The notes beneath the pieces are model-generated. The model worked only from the letters and a program-made list of their open reading frames with translations. It made no database searches and had not been told where the DNA came from. This document shows positions 24,485 through 37,191 of a stretch of DNA of 64,000 nt, piece after piece. The translations under genes and the position numbers were made by a program. This DNA comes from Microvelia longipes (taxonomy: Eukaryota > Arthropoda > Insecta > Hemiptera > Veliidae), in contig JACMZG010001870.1 of the NCBI GenBank assembly GCA_018340805.1, positions 46,180,537-46,244,536 of the forward strand. Reading direction: 5' to 3'. Each line of letters starts with the position of its first letter. The first letter of the stretch is position 1.

Positions 24485-25240
24485 CGGGTACGGGATACCT
24501 CGGAACTTTTCCTCATTACATCGGATTCGCTACGCTCATCCTCCCTGCTTCGGACTCGTTTTGCTTGTCCTCAGAAATACAGTTCGCCAAATTTATGCTG
24601 CAACATGACTTTAGAATCGCTTCGCTCGTCTTCAGATATTAAATGCATCCGTATCCTTCTCAGCGGTCACCCATAACGCACTGACCACGCTCAATGCTCA
24701 TTAATTATTATGATCCAACAAAAATCATTGATATATTTTTCGTATTGAAACGAAACTTTATGTACTTATTTATTAGGTAATGGTATATATTGCACCAAAT
24801 TTCAACTCAATCGGATATGATTTCTTTAAAAAAAGTACTCAAGTCATTCAATAAAATTGAACTAATGCTGATAATGAGATGAAACTTAACACATAGTTAG
24901 TCTCATATGTCACATGCGTGCCAAATCTCAATCCGATCCATCATTTTTTCGCGTTTTATGATTTTCGAAATTTTCACTGATTCATTATTGCGGGTTAATG
25001 ACGTCATAAAAGAAATATTTTCTACTACATATTTTCTTACTATTGTCAACTACAGCGGTAGAATGAATTTTGTACAAAAATTCTACTCTCTAGCATAAAT
25101 ACACTGGGCGCTACAATGATAACAGACACACCACACACACAAATCACTCAGGAGGCCTTAAAAACGCCTGAAACTGATAATTCCGGTTTCATCTCGGTTT
25201 CGGATTTTTTTACAAACATAATACTTTCCTTTATACCTAC
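24485..25240 (-). mobile_element. 5S-like repeat family, full copy (block A)
   Basis: Head cgggtacgggatacctcgga, the paired gcttcg/ctcgtc modules, the 5S-like segment at 24663-24722 (cggtcacccataacgcactg, accacgctcaatgctcatta), then the tail with atgacgtcat, a CA tract and ggaggccttaaaaacgcctg. Ends near cctacggtataaatgagg. Counterpart at 35325-36085. Confidence 0.7.
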
Positions 25241-25500
25241 GGTATAAATGAGGAAAAGGAAAACAGGTCGTACCAATCCCATTAGCGAATTATTTCAAAG
25301 GAAATTCACTAAAAAGAAAAGCATCTCTGCTAAAAGTTTTTTAATGGAGTGACTTTCCTTTTGTTCTTTCTTCTTATTTTTCTTTTTTTTTTTTGCTTTT
25401 CGAGGACTTAAAATATATTAGCTTTAAAAGTGTGGGGGATGAGCGTTCTAGTGTTCATATACGCAGTGTGACCGCGTTATTTTGCCTTGTCATGAAAACA

Positions 25501-26500
25501 NNNNNNNNNNNNNNNNNNNNNNNNNNNNNNNNNNNNNNNNNNNNNNNNNNNNNNNNNNNNNNNNNNNNNNNNNNNNNNNNNNNNNNNNNNNNNNNNNNNN
25601 NNNNNNNNNNNNNNNNNNNNNNNNNNNNNNNNNNNNNNNNNNNNNNNNNNNNNNNNNNNNNNNNNNNNNNNNNNNNNNNNNNNNNNNNNNNNNNNNNNNN
25701 NNNNNNNNNNNNNNNNNNNNNNNNNNNNNNNNNNNNNNNNNNNNNNNNNNNNNNNNNNNNNNNNNNNNNNNNNNNNNNNNNNNNNNNNNNNNNNNNNNNN
25801 NNNNNNNNNNNNNNNNNNNNNNNNNNNNNNNNNNNNNNNNNNNNNNNNNNNNNNNNNNNNNNNNNNNNNNNNNNNNNNNNNNNNNNNNNNNNNNNNNNNN
25901 NNNNNNNNNNNNNNNNNNNNNNNNNNNNNNNNNNNNNNNNNNNNNNNNNNNNNNNNNNNNNNNNNNNNNNNNNNNNNNNNNNNNNNNNNNNNNNNNNNNN
26001 NNNNNNNNNNNNNNNNNNNNNNNNNNNNNNNNNNNNNNNNNNNNNNNNNNNNNNNNNNNNNNNNNNNNNNNNNNNNNNNNNNNNNNNNNNNNNNNNNNNN
26101 NNNNNNNNNNNNNNNNNNNNNNNNNNNNNNNNNNNNNNNNNNNNNNNNNNNNNNNNNNNNNNNNNNNNNNNNNNNNNNNNNNNNNNNNNNNNNNNNNNNN
26201 NNNNNNNNNNNNNNNNNNNNNNNNNNNNNNNNNNNNNNNNNNNNNNNNNNNNNNNNNNNNNNNNNNNNNNNNNNNNNNNNNNNNNNNNNNNNNNNNNNNN
26301 NNNNNNNNNNNNNNNNNNNNNNNNNNNNNNNNNNNNNNNNNNNNNNNNNNNNNNNNNNNNNNNNNNNNNNNNNNNNNNNNNNNNNNNNNNNNNNNNNNNN
26401 NNNNNNNNNNNNNNNNNNNNNNNNNNNNNNNNNNNNNNNNNNNNNNNNNNNNNNNNNNNNNNNNNNNNNNNNNNNNNNNNNNNNNNNNNNNNNNNNNNNN
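25501..26500. other. Scaffold gap of exactly 1,000 N
   Basis: Unsequenced. The round length points to a placeholder of unknown true size. Open frames running across it have no meaning. Confidence 1.
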
Positions 26501-26699
26501 TTAGTCAATATCTATATAAAGATTTAAAAACCTTTAGACAGTTAAAGGCATAGTTAAAGGTTGGAGGGTAAAGTTAAACGTATTTAGTTGTTATATTATA
26601 TTAAATCATAATTATGAAGCAACATGAGACTAAATAATTATAAGTTTAATTGTTTTTACATATTTAGTATATTTGGCATGACTAAGCAAAAATGTATTG

Positions 26700-27110
26700 T
26701 TTTTTCACATAGAGATATATACTAGAGGGGGCATAGTCTATCTTAATACATTGAAAGGCTTGAAACATCGTTTTAGGGCTTTCAGGGGCTCTGTGTAACC
26801 TCATTAAAACCTCCTATAACTCACTCGGTTAAGGTTATTATAAATCCATTGTTTTCGACTTCCCGCTCATGGTTTGTCTTTGATTTGTAATTTAATGTTC
26901 TTCTATATAAGTTACAGTGATTTTGTACTGAATATTTGATTATATTTTTAGCGAAGGTGATCAGGTTACTTTTTTGATGTTTCAAAATTCAACTAGTAGG
27001 GCCCCTCTAGTAATAATATCTCTATGTTTTTTTAACAAAGCATTTAAACGGGATCTTGTTGTCAGTAATTTGTGTTGCGGGTTTGTTGTCCTTCTGAACT
27101 TAAAGGTTAT
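26700..27110 (+). repeat. Dispersed repeat R1, copy 1
   Basis: Contains aaaggcttgaaacat, ctctgtgtaacctc, gaaacctcct-like words and gtttcaaaatt, then ctctagtaataatatctctatg. Related sequence occurs at 36570-36840 (direct) and 45450-45600 (inverted), and the last word again at 62713-62735. No coding capacity; class unknown. Confidence 0.65.
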
Positions 27111-27268
27111 CATACAGTCCTCCAAGTCTTCATTCATAAATATCCTTATTATAACCCACATTACTATATAGTAAATATATAGAAAGGTATTTTATGACGT
27201 CACAGTATATAATGCAGCAACCTAGTAAACTATCTTTGTTAGTATAGTGTTAACTGGTTTAAAAATCT

Positions 27269-27400
27269 GTGAATGAACCTGAGTTGTATACTTTTTATTT
27301 TTATTTTGAAAGCAAAATAAATAAGGTGCGAGCGCACGACCTGCATGGCTACACTGCGGAGGAGGTGGAGGACAACCTCGCTTTAAAATTACATTGTTCC
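27269..27400 (+). CDS. Possible orphan exon with DLHG motif
   Basis: A GC-richer island (27325-27390) in AT-rich DNA reads KVRAHDLHGYTAEEVEDNL in the frame open from about 27269. DLHG followed by an acidic helix resembles the start of Smr domains, which bear DLHG and act in nucleic-acid binding or cleavage. No convincing splice donor follows, no second Smr motif is seen, and the other strand is open too. I treat it as unproven: it could be a pseudo-exon or chance. Confidence 0.2.
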
Positions 27401-27889
27401 TTATGTGCAGTTTTCGACTTTCTTTATATGTCACACGTTATATTCAAAAATAATTTTTTCCTTGAACTTTCGAGCCCATTTTCATTTACTCAAAGGTTGT
27501 CTTTTTAAGAATTAGGAGTTAGATTACTTTTTAAATGTTTCTAAAAAACTTATTAAGCGTTAAAAAAAGGGGTCTATGTTGTTCATTCTTCTTAAGAAGA
27601 ATAAAGAAGAATATTAGTCCCTCAAACTTTCCCTCCATTTTTAGTTTGATGTAGTTCGTCAACAAGTATCATCTATAAATCGATACTCCATGGTAATCAA
27701 AGAATCATGAATATTTAAATCCCTATTAACAATTTTATGATTGAGGTCAAATATTTTTTTTTTAAATATTAAATTTGACCTTGTGGGAAAACGGTTGGAG
27801 ATCGAGGTTTATATTATAGGACATTTTTTGTTCCTTTTGAGGAGTACTATCACCTCCTTTTTTGGTGGACACTTCATATGAAACACCCT

Positions 27890-28820
27890 GTATATCCATC
27901 CTTACTACTCTAGACTAAATATATACATTATATATCCATTCTTACTACTCTAGACTAAGTATATACATTTATATATCTATCCTTACTACTCTAGACTAAA
28001 TATATACATTATATATCCATTCTTACTACTCTAGACTAAATATATACATTTATACATCCATCCTTACTACTCTAGACTAAATATATACATTATATATCCA
28101 TGCTTACTAAGACTAAATATATACATTATATATCCATCTACTACTCTAGACTAAATATATACATTATATATCCATTCTTACTACTCTAGACTAAATATAT
28201 ACATTATATATCCATCCTTACTACTCTAGACTAAATATATACATTTATACATCCATCCTTACTACTCTAGACTAAATATATACATTATATATCCATCCTT
28301 ACTACTCTAGACTAAATATATACATTTATACATCCATCCTTACTACTCTAGACTAAAATATATACATTTATATATCCATCTTACTACTCTAGACTAAATA
28401 TATACATTTATACATACTTACTACTCTAGACTAAATATATACATTATATATCCATTCTTACTACTCTAGACTAAATATATACATTTATACATCCATCCTT
28501 ACTACTCTAGACTAAATATATACATTTATATATCCATTCTTACTACTCTAGACTAAATATATACATTTATATATCCATCCTTACTACTCTAGACTAAATA
28601 TATACATATATATCCCTCCTTACTACTCTTAGACTAAATTTATACATTATATATCCATCCTTACTCTCTAGACTAAAATATACATTTATCCATCCTTACT
28701 ACTCTAGACTAAATATATACATTTATATATCCTCCTTACTACTCTAGACTAAAAATATACATTATATATCCACTTGAATAAATATATAGATTATATATCT
28801 ATCCTTACTACTCTGATTAA
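27890..28820. repeat. About 40-bp satellite S1 (block B)
   Basis: About 23 units of ctagactaaatatatacatt plus atatatccatccttactact, more regular than in block A. Confidence 0.95.
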
Positions 28821-28839
28821 ATATATAGACTTGCTTCTG

Positions 28840-29310
28840 TCCTCTATCCGGGCACTGACCTAGCTTAATACTGCTTACATTAGTGATCCAACAAAACTGT
28901 AGCTATGCTAGCGGAATTGAAATAAAACTTACTATACATATTTTTACTTAAAGGAAAACACTGCTATCAAAATTTAAGTTAATTAAATTATTATTGTCGA
29001 TTTAAAGAAAAAAAACGTATATTTAATGAAAACTTGAACTAATGCTGATAAATTTAAAATAAAATTGAAAACATTTTTTTATTTTATTTATGACTACATG
29101 CGTGCTAAAGAAATATTTTCTGCGTCTTGAAATTGTTGCTTAGTGAACGGGGTACCTCGGAACTTTTTCTTATTACATCGGATTTGGTACGCTCATCCTC
29201 CCAGCTTCGGACTTGCTTTGCTTGTTCTCAGCATATACAAGTCATTCTATTTATACTGCAACACGTATTCGGACTTTGTTTCGCGCATCCTTAGAAAGTA
29301 AATAAATCAG
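28840..29310 (-). mobile_element. 5S-like repeat family, rearranged copy (block B)
   Basis: Duplicate of 18000-18480; 5S-like segment at about 28848-28905 and head ggtacctcgg at about 29151. Confidence 0.55.
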
Positions 29311-29824
29311 TTTCATTCCCTTTACATCAGTCCTTAACCTGAAAAGCATCTTTTATATAAAATCTCAGGTTCAAATGTTAGTGAAAAAACACCCCATATA
29401 CCTACAGTATATATGAGGAAAAATAAAAATGATAAAGAAAATTATAAACAACCTTTTCTTCTTTATCTAATTATAGTGAAACAATCATTCAACAAATGTT
29501 ACCATAACTGTTATCAAGTCAGAAATTTACCACAACTGAAAATAAGCACATAATTTGCATAATAACAAAATAGCGGTTAGAATTTGGCTGAGGAGCTGGT
29601 TTATTATCTTGGCATAATAGGTTAGTTTCATATTGATTTAGACCCTACAACTCCTACGCTGTCCTCTATCTACATCTCTTACATTGAGATAACCTTAATT
29701 TTAAATTAAATATTACTAACATTTTTACTCTCCCAGGTGATCTTTTCTAACTCCTCCCTTAGTCGAAAGAATATAAAATGGTAACAACCAGAAGTCACAA
29801 GCTAAGAATGTTTAGAATATTTTT

Positions 29825-30500
29825 TTTTTCTTAAACTCAGTTTTAGTTCTTGTTAATATTTTTTTCTTAAACTCATTTATTCTTAAACTCAGTTTTCTTA
29901 AAACTCATTTTCAGTTTTTGCAAATATTTTTTCTTAAACTCAGTTTTAGTTTTGTTAATATTTTTTTTATAATTCTTAAACTCATTTTCAGTTTTTGCTA
30001 ATATTTTTTCTTAAACTCAGTTTTAGTTTTTGTTAATATTTTTTTATAATTCTTAAACTCATTTTCAGTTTTTGCTAATATTTTTTCTTAAACTCAGTTT
30101 TTAGTTCTGTTAATATTTTTTTATAATTCTTAAACTCATTTTCAGTTTTTGCTAATATTTTTTCTTAAACTCAGTTTTAGTTCTTGTTAATATTTTTTTA
30201 TAATTCTTAAACTCATTTTCAGTTTTTGCTAATATTTTTTCTTAAACTCAGTTTTAGTTCTTGTTAATATTTTTTTATAATTCTTAAACTCATTTTCAGT
30301 TTTTGCTAATATTTTTTCTTAAACTCAGTTTTAGTTCTTGCTAATATTTTGTATAATTCTTAAACTCATTTTCAGTTTTTGCTAATATTTTTTCTTAAAC
30401 TCAGTTTTAGTTCTTGCTAATATTTTGTATAATTCTTAAACTCATTTTCAGTTCTTGCTAATATTTTTTTTATAATTCTTAAACTCATTTTGTGTTTCTG
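29825..30500. repeat. About 77-bp minisatellite S2 (block B)
   Basis: Same unit as 18970-19715. The first units are shuffled (29865-29910). Confidence 0.95.
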
Positions 30501-30539
30501 CTAGTACCTTTTTTTTACCTTTACCTATTTTTTTTAAAG

Positions 30540-30815
30540 AGTCACCCGTGGTGCAGTGGTTAAGGTACGCGGCCAATACACAGAATGAATGGACTTTAAA
30601 CTTCTGAGTTTATTTAGTCATGGGTTCAATTCCTGCACGGGCCTTTGGGATTTTTATGAGAGGGATAAGAATTCTGCGTACCACGTCCTTCAGAAGGGAC
30701 GTAAAGCCGGTGGTCTCGAGCCTGTGCGTTGTCAAGTACTCGTTAAAGATCCCTTCCCTTAAATTAAACTGGGTATAGGCAAAATTTAGGACCCTCATAG
30801 TAGATTCATTATAAT
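30540..30815 (+). mobile_element. tRNA-derived SINE (block B)
   Basis: Counterpart of 19751-20000, with the B box gggttcaattcct at about 30622-30634 and the body word gtaaagccggtggtctcgag. Slightly longer because bases missing in block A are present. Confidence 0.75.
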
Positions 30816-31140
30816 ACTATAGTGTGTCTCCCTTGTTGTTTAAAGTGTATGGAGATTTGGTTTAACTGCGAGGGTACGCGTTGTTCCTAGTTTTCACCAA
30901 AACTATGGATTTCTAGGAACCATAGAAATCCACGGTTCTTCTGTCTAGATTAGAAGAATATACCTACACTTGAAATTAAAAAGGGTACAACACTATCTTA
31001 GGGAGCTGGCTAAAAGGGCCCAACAACGTGGCCTACTTGCCTGGTAGTTATTACCACTCCCCCCCCCCATATTACAGTAGTAATATGGGGGACCTCCCAG
31101 TGTATTTATGCTAAAGGGAAGATATTTTGTTCATAATTTA

Positions 31141-32821
31141 GGCCCGTATTCAAAGACGTTTCCTAACATTTTCCTAACATTCTCCTAACATTTTCCTAAC
31201 ATTCTCCTAACATTTTCCTAACTCCTAACATTCTCCTAACATTTTCCTAACATTCTCCTATCGTGTTTCAAAAGTCATTTAGAGGCTTCGCATGATTTTA
31301 TTTAGTAAGAACCTAAGGTAGTTAAGTCAAAAAGTGATACCATTGTAAGTAACGTAATATATCGCAAAATATCAATGTTATTAACTTATTACCTGGATTT
31401 ACGACACACTTTGTCATTAACAACAATGCGGCCTTGCTTTGGCGAAATGTTAAATATATTAGAAACTTTATTTACATATGTTTTCAGTAAACAGTAGAGT
31501 TAATACAAATACAATGTTCATTATTGTAACAGCTTTCATAAATAAAGCAGTATCAAGCGTTTCAAGTCAGGTTGTACGAATCCAAAGGTGTCTAAATAGA
31601 GACCTGTTAATCAGTGCAACACTGTTTTCATTTTTCTAAATAGTTTACAATTTTGTTTTTCGTATTTTGTTGAAATTAAAATGAAAATAAAATGCAAATC
31701 ATTCTCTAGTTTCAAACCTTCACTTGGTCAAGGTCACGCACTTCCACATTAGATATACTTTAAAATAATCGTCAACTATAAATAAGTTTGTTGTCATTAC
31801 AAATTTACGTATTTTAAGGGAGTTTATTCTTTGCCAGGTTTGTTTACAAATCATTTGTTTATTTTTGTAGAATATCTCAATATTATTAGTTTTACAGTTC
31901 TCTCCTAGGTAGCGCTAGTTGTCAAAAATGTCCTTATACGTAAAATTGAGGTTCAAATTATTGTAAAGATAAATAACAAAATTATGTTATAATTAACTCC
32001 AATGTAAGTTTTTATCCATAAATTTTATTATTTATGGTATATTAACGTTTTAGCACGAATAAATTTACGTAAAATCATTCCTAGGGTTGATTTTTTAAAA
32101 GCTAGGAGAAGGCTAGGAAGAAGCTAGGAACAACCTAGGAACAACCTAGGAGAGATTTCAAAAAATGATTCTGAATACCGCTAGGCCTAGGAGAAAGCTA
32201 CATTTTTGTTTGTGTAAAATTTTTTGGTATAATAATGGCTGAATTATTCACACCGGACCAACTGAATTTCCTCTTTGAATCGATAGCCCGCCACAAACAG
32301 ACCATAGAAAATAAAAATCTGATTGTGTTAAAAGAATTTCAGGGTAAACTCCCTAATAGTAAGGTAAGTGGATTAATAGTAACTTATAATATGTAAATTT
32401 ATGTAGATAGTTATTAACACGACAAAGTGTGTCGTAAATCCAGGTAATAAGTTAATAACATTGATATTTTGCGATATATTACGTATGGTATCACTTTTTG
32501 ACTTAACTACCTTAGGTTCTTTAAAAAAAATCATGCGAAGCCTCTAAATGACTTTTAAAACACGGGAACGATCATTTAAATATCGTGGCTTAAAAACATT
32601 TCCCTTACCTAAACCTAAGGTGAGTGTTAGGAGAATGTTAGGAGTTAGGAAAATGTTAGGAGAATGTTAGGAAAATGTTAGGAAAATGTTAGGAAAAAGT
32701 TAGGAAAATGTTAGGAAAAATTTAGGTGTTAGGAGAATGTTAGGAAAATGTTAGGAAAAAGTTAGGAGAATGTTAGGAAAATGTTAGGAAAATGTTAGGA
32801 AAACGTCTTTGAATACGGGCC
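31141..32821. mobile_element. PIF/Harbinger-like element (block B), TTA target duplication
   Basis: Starts GGCCCGTATTC after TTA (31138-31140) and ends GAATACGGGCC before TTA (32822-32824). Subterminal cctaac/gttagg arrays and inverted arms of roughly 290 and 400 bp. A nested second set of repeats built on ctaggagaa lies at about 31900-32200. The only coding part is the Myb/SANT-like exon at 32235-32363; no DDE transposase is present. Confidence 0.85.
32235..32363 (+). CDS. Orphan first exon, Myb/SANT-like DNA-binding domain
   Basis: ATG at 32235 opens 43 codons ending at AAG, directly followed by the consensus splice donor GTAAGT (32364). The peptide starts MAELFTPDQLNFLFESIA and continues with RHKQTIENK; the pattern FT..Q...L...I..HK..IENK matches the first helices of Myb/SANT-like (zeste-type) domains. 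PIF/Harbinger transposons characteristically carry a transposase gene plus a Myb-like gene whose product helps import and bind the transposase. The rest of the domain would have to come from later exons, which this deleted element lacks. In the block A copy the same exon is frameshifted. Confidence 0.65.
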
Positions 32822-32959
32822 TTAGTCTATAGGTTTTTAGTTATGCTATCCGGAAAAAAAGTTTTTTACGACATTATAACCCCCGCAAAATTGACTCAGC
32901 AAATCAATTATGAAACGTGGTAATTGTCGTAATCTGATTGTAATTTGGCACGCATGTAG

Positions 32960-33370
32960 CCAAGTCTCATCTCATTATCAGCATTAGTTCAGTTTTCATT
33001 AGATAACATGTTGAGAAAAATTGTTAAAAATCGGCCGTAAATTCAATCGAGCTGAAAATCAGTGTGTTCACCTTTACGTAATAAATAAGTACACTAAGTT
33101 TAGTTTTAATGCGACAAGTATATCCATGATTTTTGTTGGATCATAATAGTAAAGTAGCATTGAGCGTGGTGAATTACTGGATGGGTGACTGCTGGGAATG
33201 AAACGGATTTCTTCACTATCTGAGAACGAGCGAAGCGAGTCCGAAGACGTGTTGCAGTATAAATTTAACAACTTGTATTCTCTGATGACAATCGAAGTGA
33301 GTCCGAAGTAGGGAGGATGAGCGTAGCGAATCCGATATGATGAGGAAAAGTTCCAAGGTACCTCGTAACC
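32960..33370 (+). mobile_element. 5S-like repeat family, sense copy (block B)
   Basis: Counterpart of 22120-22530; 5S-like segment at about 33136-33206. Confidence 0.65.
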
Positions 33371-33919
33371 GATTTTTTTAGAATCCTGAAACTCATTTTG
33401 TGTTTCTGCTAAGACTTTTTCCTATTCCTGTCTCCTCCTGTGGATATAATAAGCTGTCAATTGATTTTAGCCGTATATTTGCTTATAAACCTTTCAGTGT
33501 AAAGTTTCACATTTTTCACTTAAGAGGGAAAAAAGTCACATTTTCTCCCTTCTGAATGTAAAATTATTATTATTAAATTAAATTAATAGTGATAACTGAG
33601 AATACAAAAAACAAATTACGGATTTTTGATGCTTTAAAATGGAGTCATGGTAAAAATAAAGCTTTAACCCTGATAAATATTTAACAATATTCGGGCTTAA
33701 AATAAACCCTAACTTGTTTCCATTGGGCTTCAAATAACCTTCTCTACTCTTCCTTTTAGTCTGTATAACTTTTACACTCATAGATGTTAAAGATAATAGA
33801 GATAAAGCAGAGTGATGAATATGTAAACTTAGTATGTCCGACAAAACTTTTATCGTTAACTAAATAAATAACGATTGAATGTATTTTTTTACTTTCATGC
33901 CTCCAACAGAGAAGCTTTT

Positions 33920-34255
33920 CAATGAATTATTTTAAGTTATATTATTTGATACTACCGAGTTTTGCAAAACACGAATAGTTGACACAATATAATTGTGCGA
34001 GATACACCTAGATAATGTAACAAGCAAAATGCAATGCTACATCTGGGAACTGTTCCATCATTCGAAATTCGTCATCATTGAAATGAATTATTTTAAGTTA
34101 TATAATTTGATACTACCGAGTTTTGCAAAACACGAATAGTTGACACAACATAATTGTGCGAGAGACACCTAGGAAATGTAACAAGCAAAATGCAATGCTA
34201 CATCTGGGAACTGTTACATCATTCGAAATTCGTCTTCATTGAAATGAATTATGAA
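33920..34255. repeat. Tandem duplicate of about 165 bp (block B)
   Basis: Same pair of segments as at 23060-23410. Confidence 0.9.
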
Positions 34256-35324
34256 TTATTTTAAGCATTACTTTAACTTTATTTCAGTATTTTAATTATA
34301 TTATTTAAACTTTATTCGTAAAGTAAATGGAGATTTAGGTCTTCCGGTGGTAACCGCGTCAATGTAGACGATGAATGGTCGTTTCGCGGTGGAAGGCATC
34401 TTCAAAATATATTGAGAGCACAGCTAGACCTAAAACTTGTTTTTCATGTCCCGTTTCAACCCTCTAGCTCGAATACAGCAGATGGTATGCATGCCACAGG
34501 AACACACTCATACACAGACAGATATTCGTCATGATGAAAACTGCTCGGAGCGTCTTAAAACCCCCTAAAACGGATAATTCTTCAAAAGGTCCGGTGTTAA
34601 TACTATTAAAAGATATAGAGTTAACTGCGCAGTGGAAGCGTGCTGGGCCCATAACCTATTAAAAGATATAGAGTTAACAGGTCGAAAACTATATTAATAA
34701 ATGAATTAACAAAAAGAATAAATTAAACTCTGTCAATCTTGTCATGTCAATCAATGCTGTCAACAAATACAACCATTATTATTATTATTATTAAAGATTG
34801 AGGTTGGAGTCGAGGATAGACCCCATTTGCACTGCGACTGGAAGTCTATTGTACAATCCCCTCAATTGGTCCAGGTCAGAATAATCCTTTTCCCCGGACT
34901 AGGTCTAGGATCTTTTTGACCAGTGATTCATTGGTAGAGTCAAACTAAGTGAGAGTGCTGCTACCAATGTTGGAGAATCTTTGAAAGGCTAGGGCTTCAC
35001 ATCTCAGAAGTATGTGAGAGGCAGTTTCGGTTTCCGATTCACAAAAGCCTACACACTGGGTTATCTTTAAAGATACAAATGGTATAGAGATACAAACATT
35101 AGTCTTAATATTATCAGATGTTTAAACTCCGTTACGGATATACAAATGGCATCCATCACATGGAACACGAGGATTCCAACCAAATGTGGTGGATTTATAG
35201 GGTAAACTGGTGAAAATAATAATTTTCTTTTACACCAAACTGTAAAGGAAAACAGGTAGTAGGCGAGGAAAATATAGTTATTATGAATACGTACATTATG
35301 TGAAGAGTTCAAATATAAGAAAGA

Positions 35325-36085
35325 AAAATCGGGTACGGGATACCTCGGAACTTTTCCTCATTACATCGGATTCGCTACGCTCATCCTCCCTGCTTCGGAC
35401 TCGTTTTGCTTGTCCTCAGAAATACAGTTCGCCAAATTTATGCTGCAACATGACTTTAGAATCGCTTCGCTCGTCTTCAGATATTAAATGCATCCGTATC
35501 CTTCTCAGCGGTCACCCATAACGCACTGACCACGCTCAATGCTCATTAATTATTATGATCCAACAAAAATCATTGATATATTTTTCGTATTGAAACGAAA
35601 CTTTATGTACTTATTTATTAGGTAATGGTATATACTTGCACCAAATTTCAACTCAATCGGATATGATTTCTTTAAAAAAAGTACTCAAGTCATTCAATAA
35701 AAATTGAACTAATGCTGATAATGAGATGAAACTTAACACATATGTTAGTCTCATATATAGTCACATGCGTGCCAAATCTCAATCCGATCGCATCATTTTT
35801 TCGCGTTTTATGATTTTTCGAAATTTTCACTGATTCATTATTGCGGGTTAATGACGTCATAAAAGAAATATTTTCTACTACATATTTTCTTACTATTGTC
35901 AACTACAGCGGTAGAATGAATTTTGTACAAAAATTCTACTCTCTAGCATAAATACACTGGGCGCTACAATGATAACAGACACACACACACACACAAATCA
36001 CTCAGGAGGCCTTAAAAACGCCTGAAACTGATAATTCCGGTTTCATCTCGGTTTCGGATTTTTTTTGCAAACACAATACTTTTCC
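35325..36085 (-). mobile_element. 5S-like repeat family, full copy (block B)
   Basis: Counterpart of 24485-25240; 5S-like segment at 35507-35564. It ends in a short palindromic end, ctatatacctacggtataaa, shared with other copies. Confidence 0.7.
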
Positions 36086-36569
36086 TATATACCTACGGTA
36101 TAAATGAGGTAAAGTAAAAACAGGTCGTACCAATCCCATTAGCGAATTATTTCAAAGGAAATTCACTAAAAGAAAAGCATCTCTGCTAAAAGTTTTTAAT
36201 GGAGTGACTTTCCTTTGTTCTTTCTTCTTATTTTTCTTTTTTTTTTTTGCTTTTCGAGGCACTTAAAAATATATTAGCTTTAAAAGTGTGGGGGATGAGC
36301 GTTCTAGTGTTCAGTATACGCAGTGTGACCGCGTTATTTTGCCTTGTCATGAAACATTAATGTTTCATTTTTACTCTAAAGTAAAATGCCCCAGATATTC
36401 TTAGCAAAGGAATGGCTTCCAATAAGGGAAATTACTTTCTCCTCCTTTTTTCCTCCTTGTTTTACGGCTTTATTTATTTCCTCTGAGAAAAACTGATGGA
36501 AAAGTATTTTACGAAAGTTAACAGCTTTTTTTACAACTTCTAAGACATTTTTAAAATAACTTATAGATA

Positions 36570-36850
36570 TAGATACTAATGGGGTCATAGCCTATCTCAG
36601 TACATAAAAAAGGCTTGAAACATATTTTTAGGGCTCTCAGAGGCTCTGTGTAACCTCTTTGAAACCTCCTTCTAGAGTAAGTTAAGGTTATAATAAATCA
36701 TTTGATTTCGGCTTCCCGCACATTGTGTTTAATTGTTATTGAAATTTTGTGCTGATTGTTTGATTATATTTATAAGCGAAGGTAGTCAGAATACAATTTT
36801 GTTGTTTCAAAATTGGAGAACCGTCCCATTGAAACGAACTTTGGTTCGAG
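36570..36850 (+). repeat. Dispersed repeat R1, copy 2
   Basis: aaggcttgaaacata, ctctgtgtaacctctttgaa and gcgaaggtagtcag align with 26740-26960. Copies differ by many substitutions, so the family is older than the block duplication. Confidence 0.65.
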
Positions 36851-37191
36851 TTCTTATATTTAATCATAAACTAGTGTAATAAATTCCTTTTTAATATGGC
36901 TAGTTTATCCAAGGAATTTGTCGTATCTAAAATGTTAAGCAGCTGAAGCGAGGTCAGTAAATATAGGGGGAAAGCTGAACGCTGGGATTCAAATAGACGT
37001 CCTGTAAAACAAACAGACGGTTTTTATATTCGGAGACGTCGAGCCGAGTGTAAGGAGGCCTGAATGGAGTGGTTAGAATGAAAGTAGTGAATTCGATTTG
37101 ATGAGGAAAACTTCTGAGGTGCCCTTTACGCGATTTTCCTATATCAATATATAACCTATTTAATCTTTGCAAATAAATTGCTATATATGTT

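Larger units (their letters stand above)
16955..25500. repeat. Long direct duplication, copy A (runs into the N gap)
   Basis: From catgaatatttaaatccc in the right arm of the palindromic element, the sequence is colinear with 27705-36350: satellite S1, 5S-like repeat, satellite S2, SINE, PIF-like element, 5S-like repeat, the 165-bp duplicate, and a further 5S-like copy up to gccttgtcatgaaa at the gap. Differences are mainly missing single bases, with more deletions in copy A, plus differing satellite unit numbers. Confidence 0.95.
27705..36350. repeat. Long direct duplication, copy B
   Basis: Colinear counterpart of 16955-25500 and generally the better-resolved copy (the SINE, Myb exon and inverted arms contain fewer missing bases). 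Its left edge falls inside the right arm of the palindromic TA element (only 27705-27888 of that element is present). Its right edge at about 36350 continues into sequence that copy A lacks because of the gap. Confidence 0.95.

Noticed and set aside
25393..26553. Long open frames across the N gap
   Set aside because: They consist of N; nothing is encoded.
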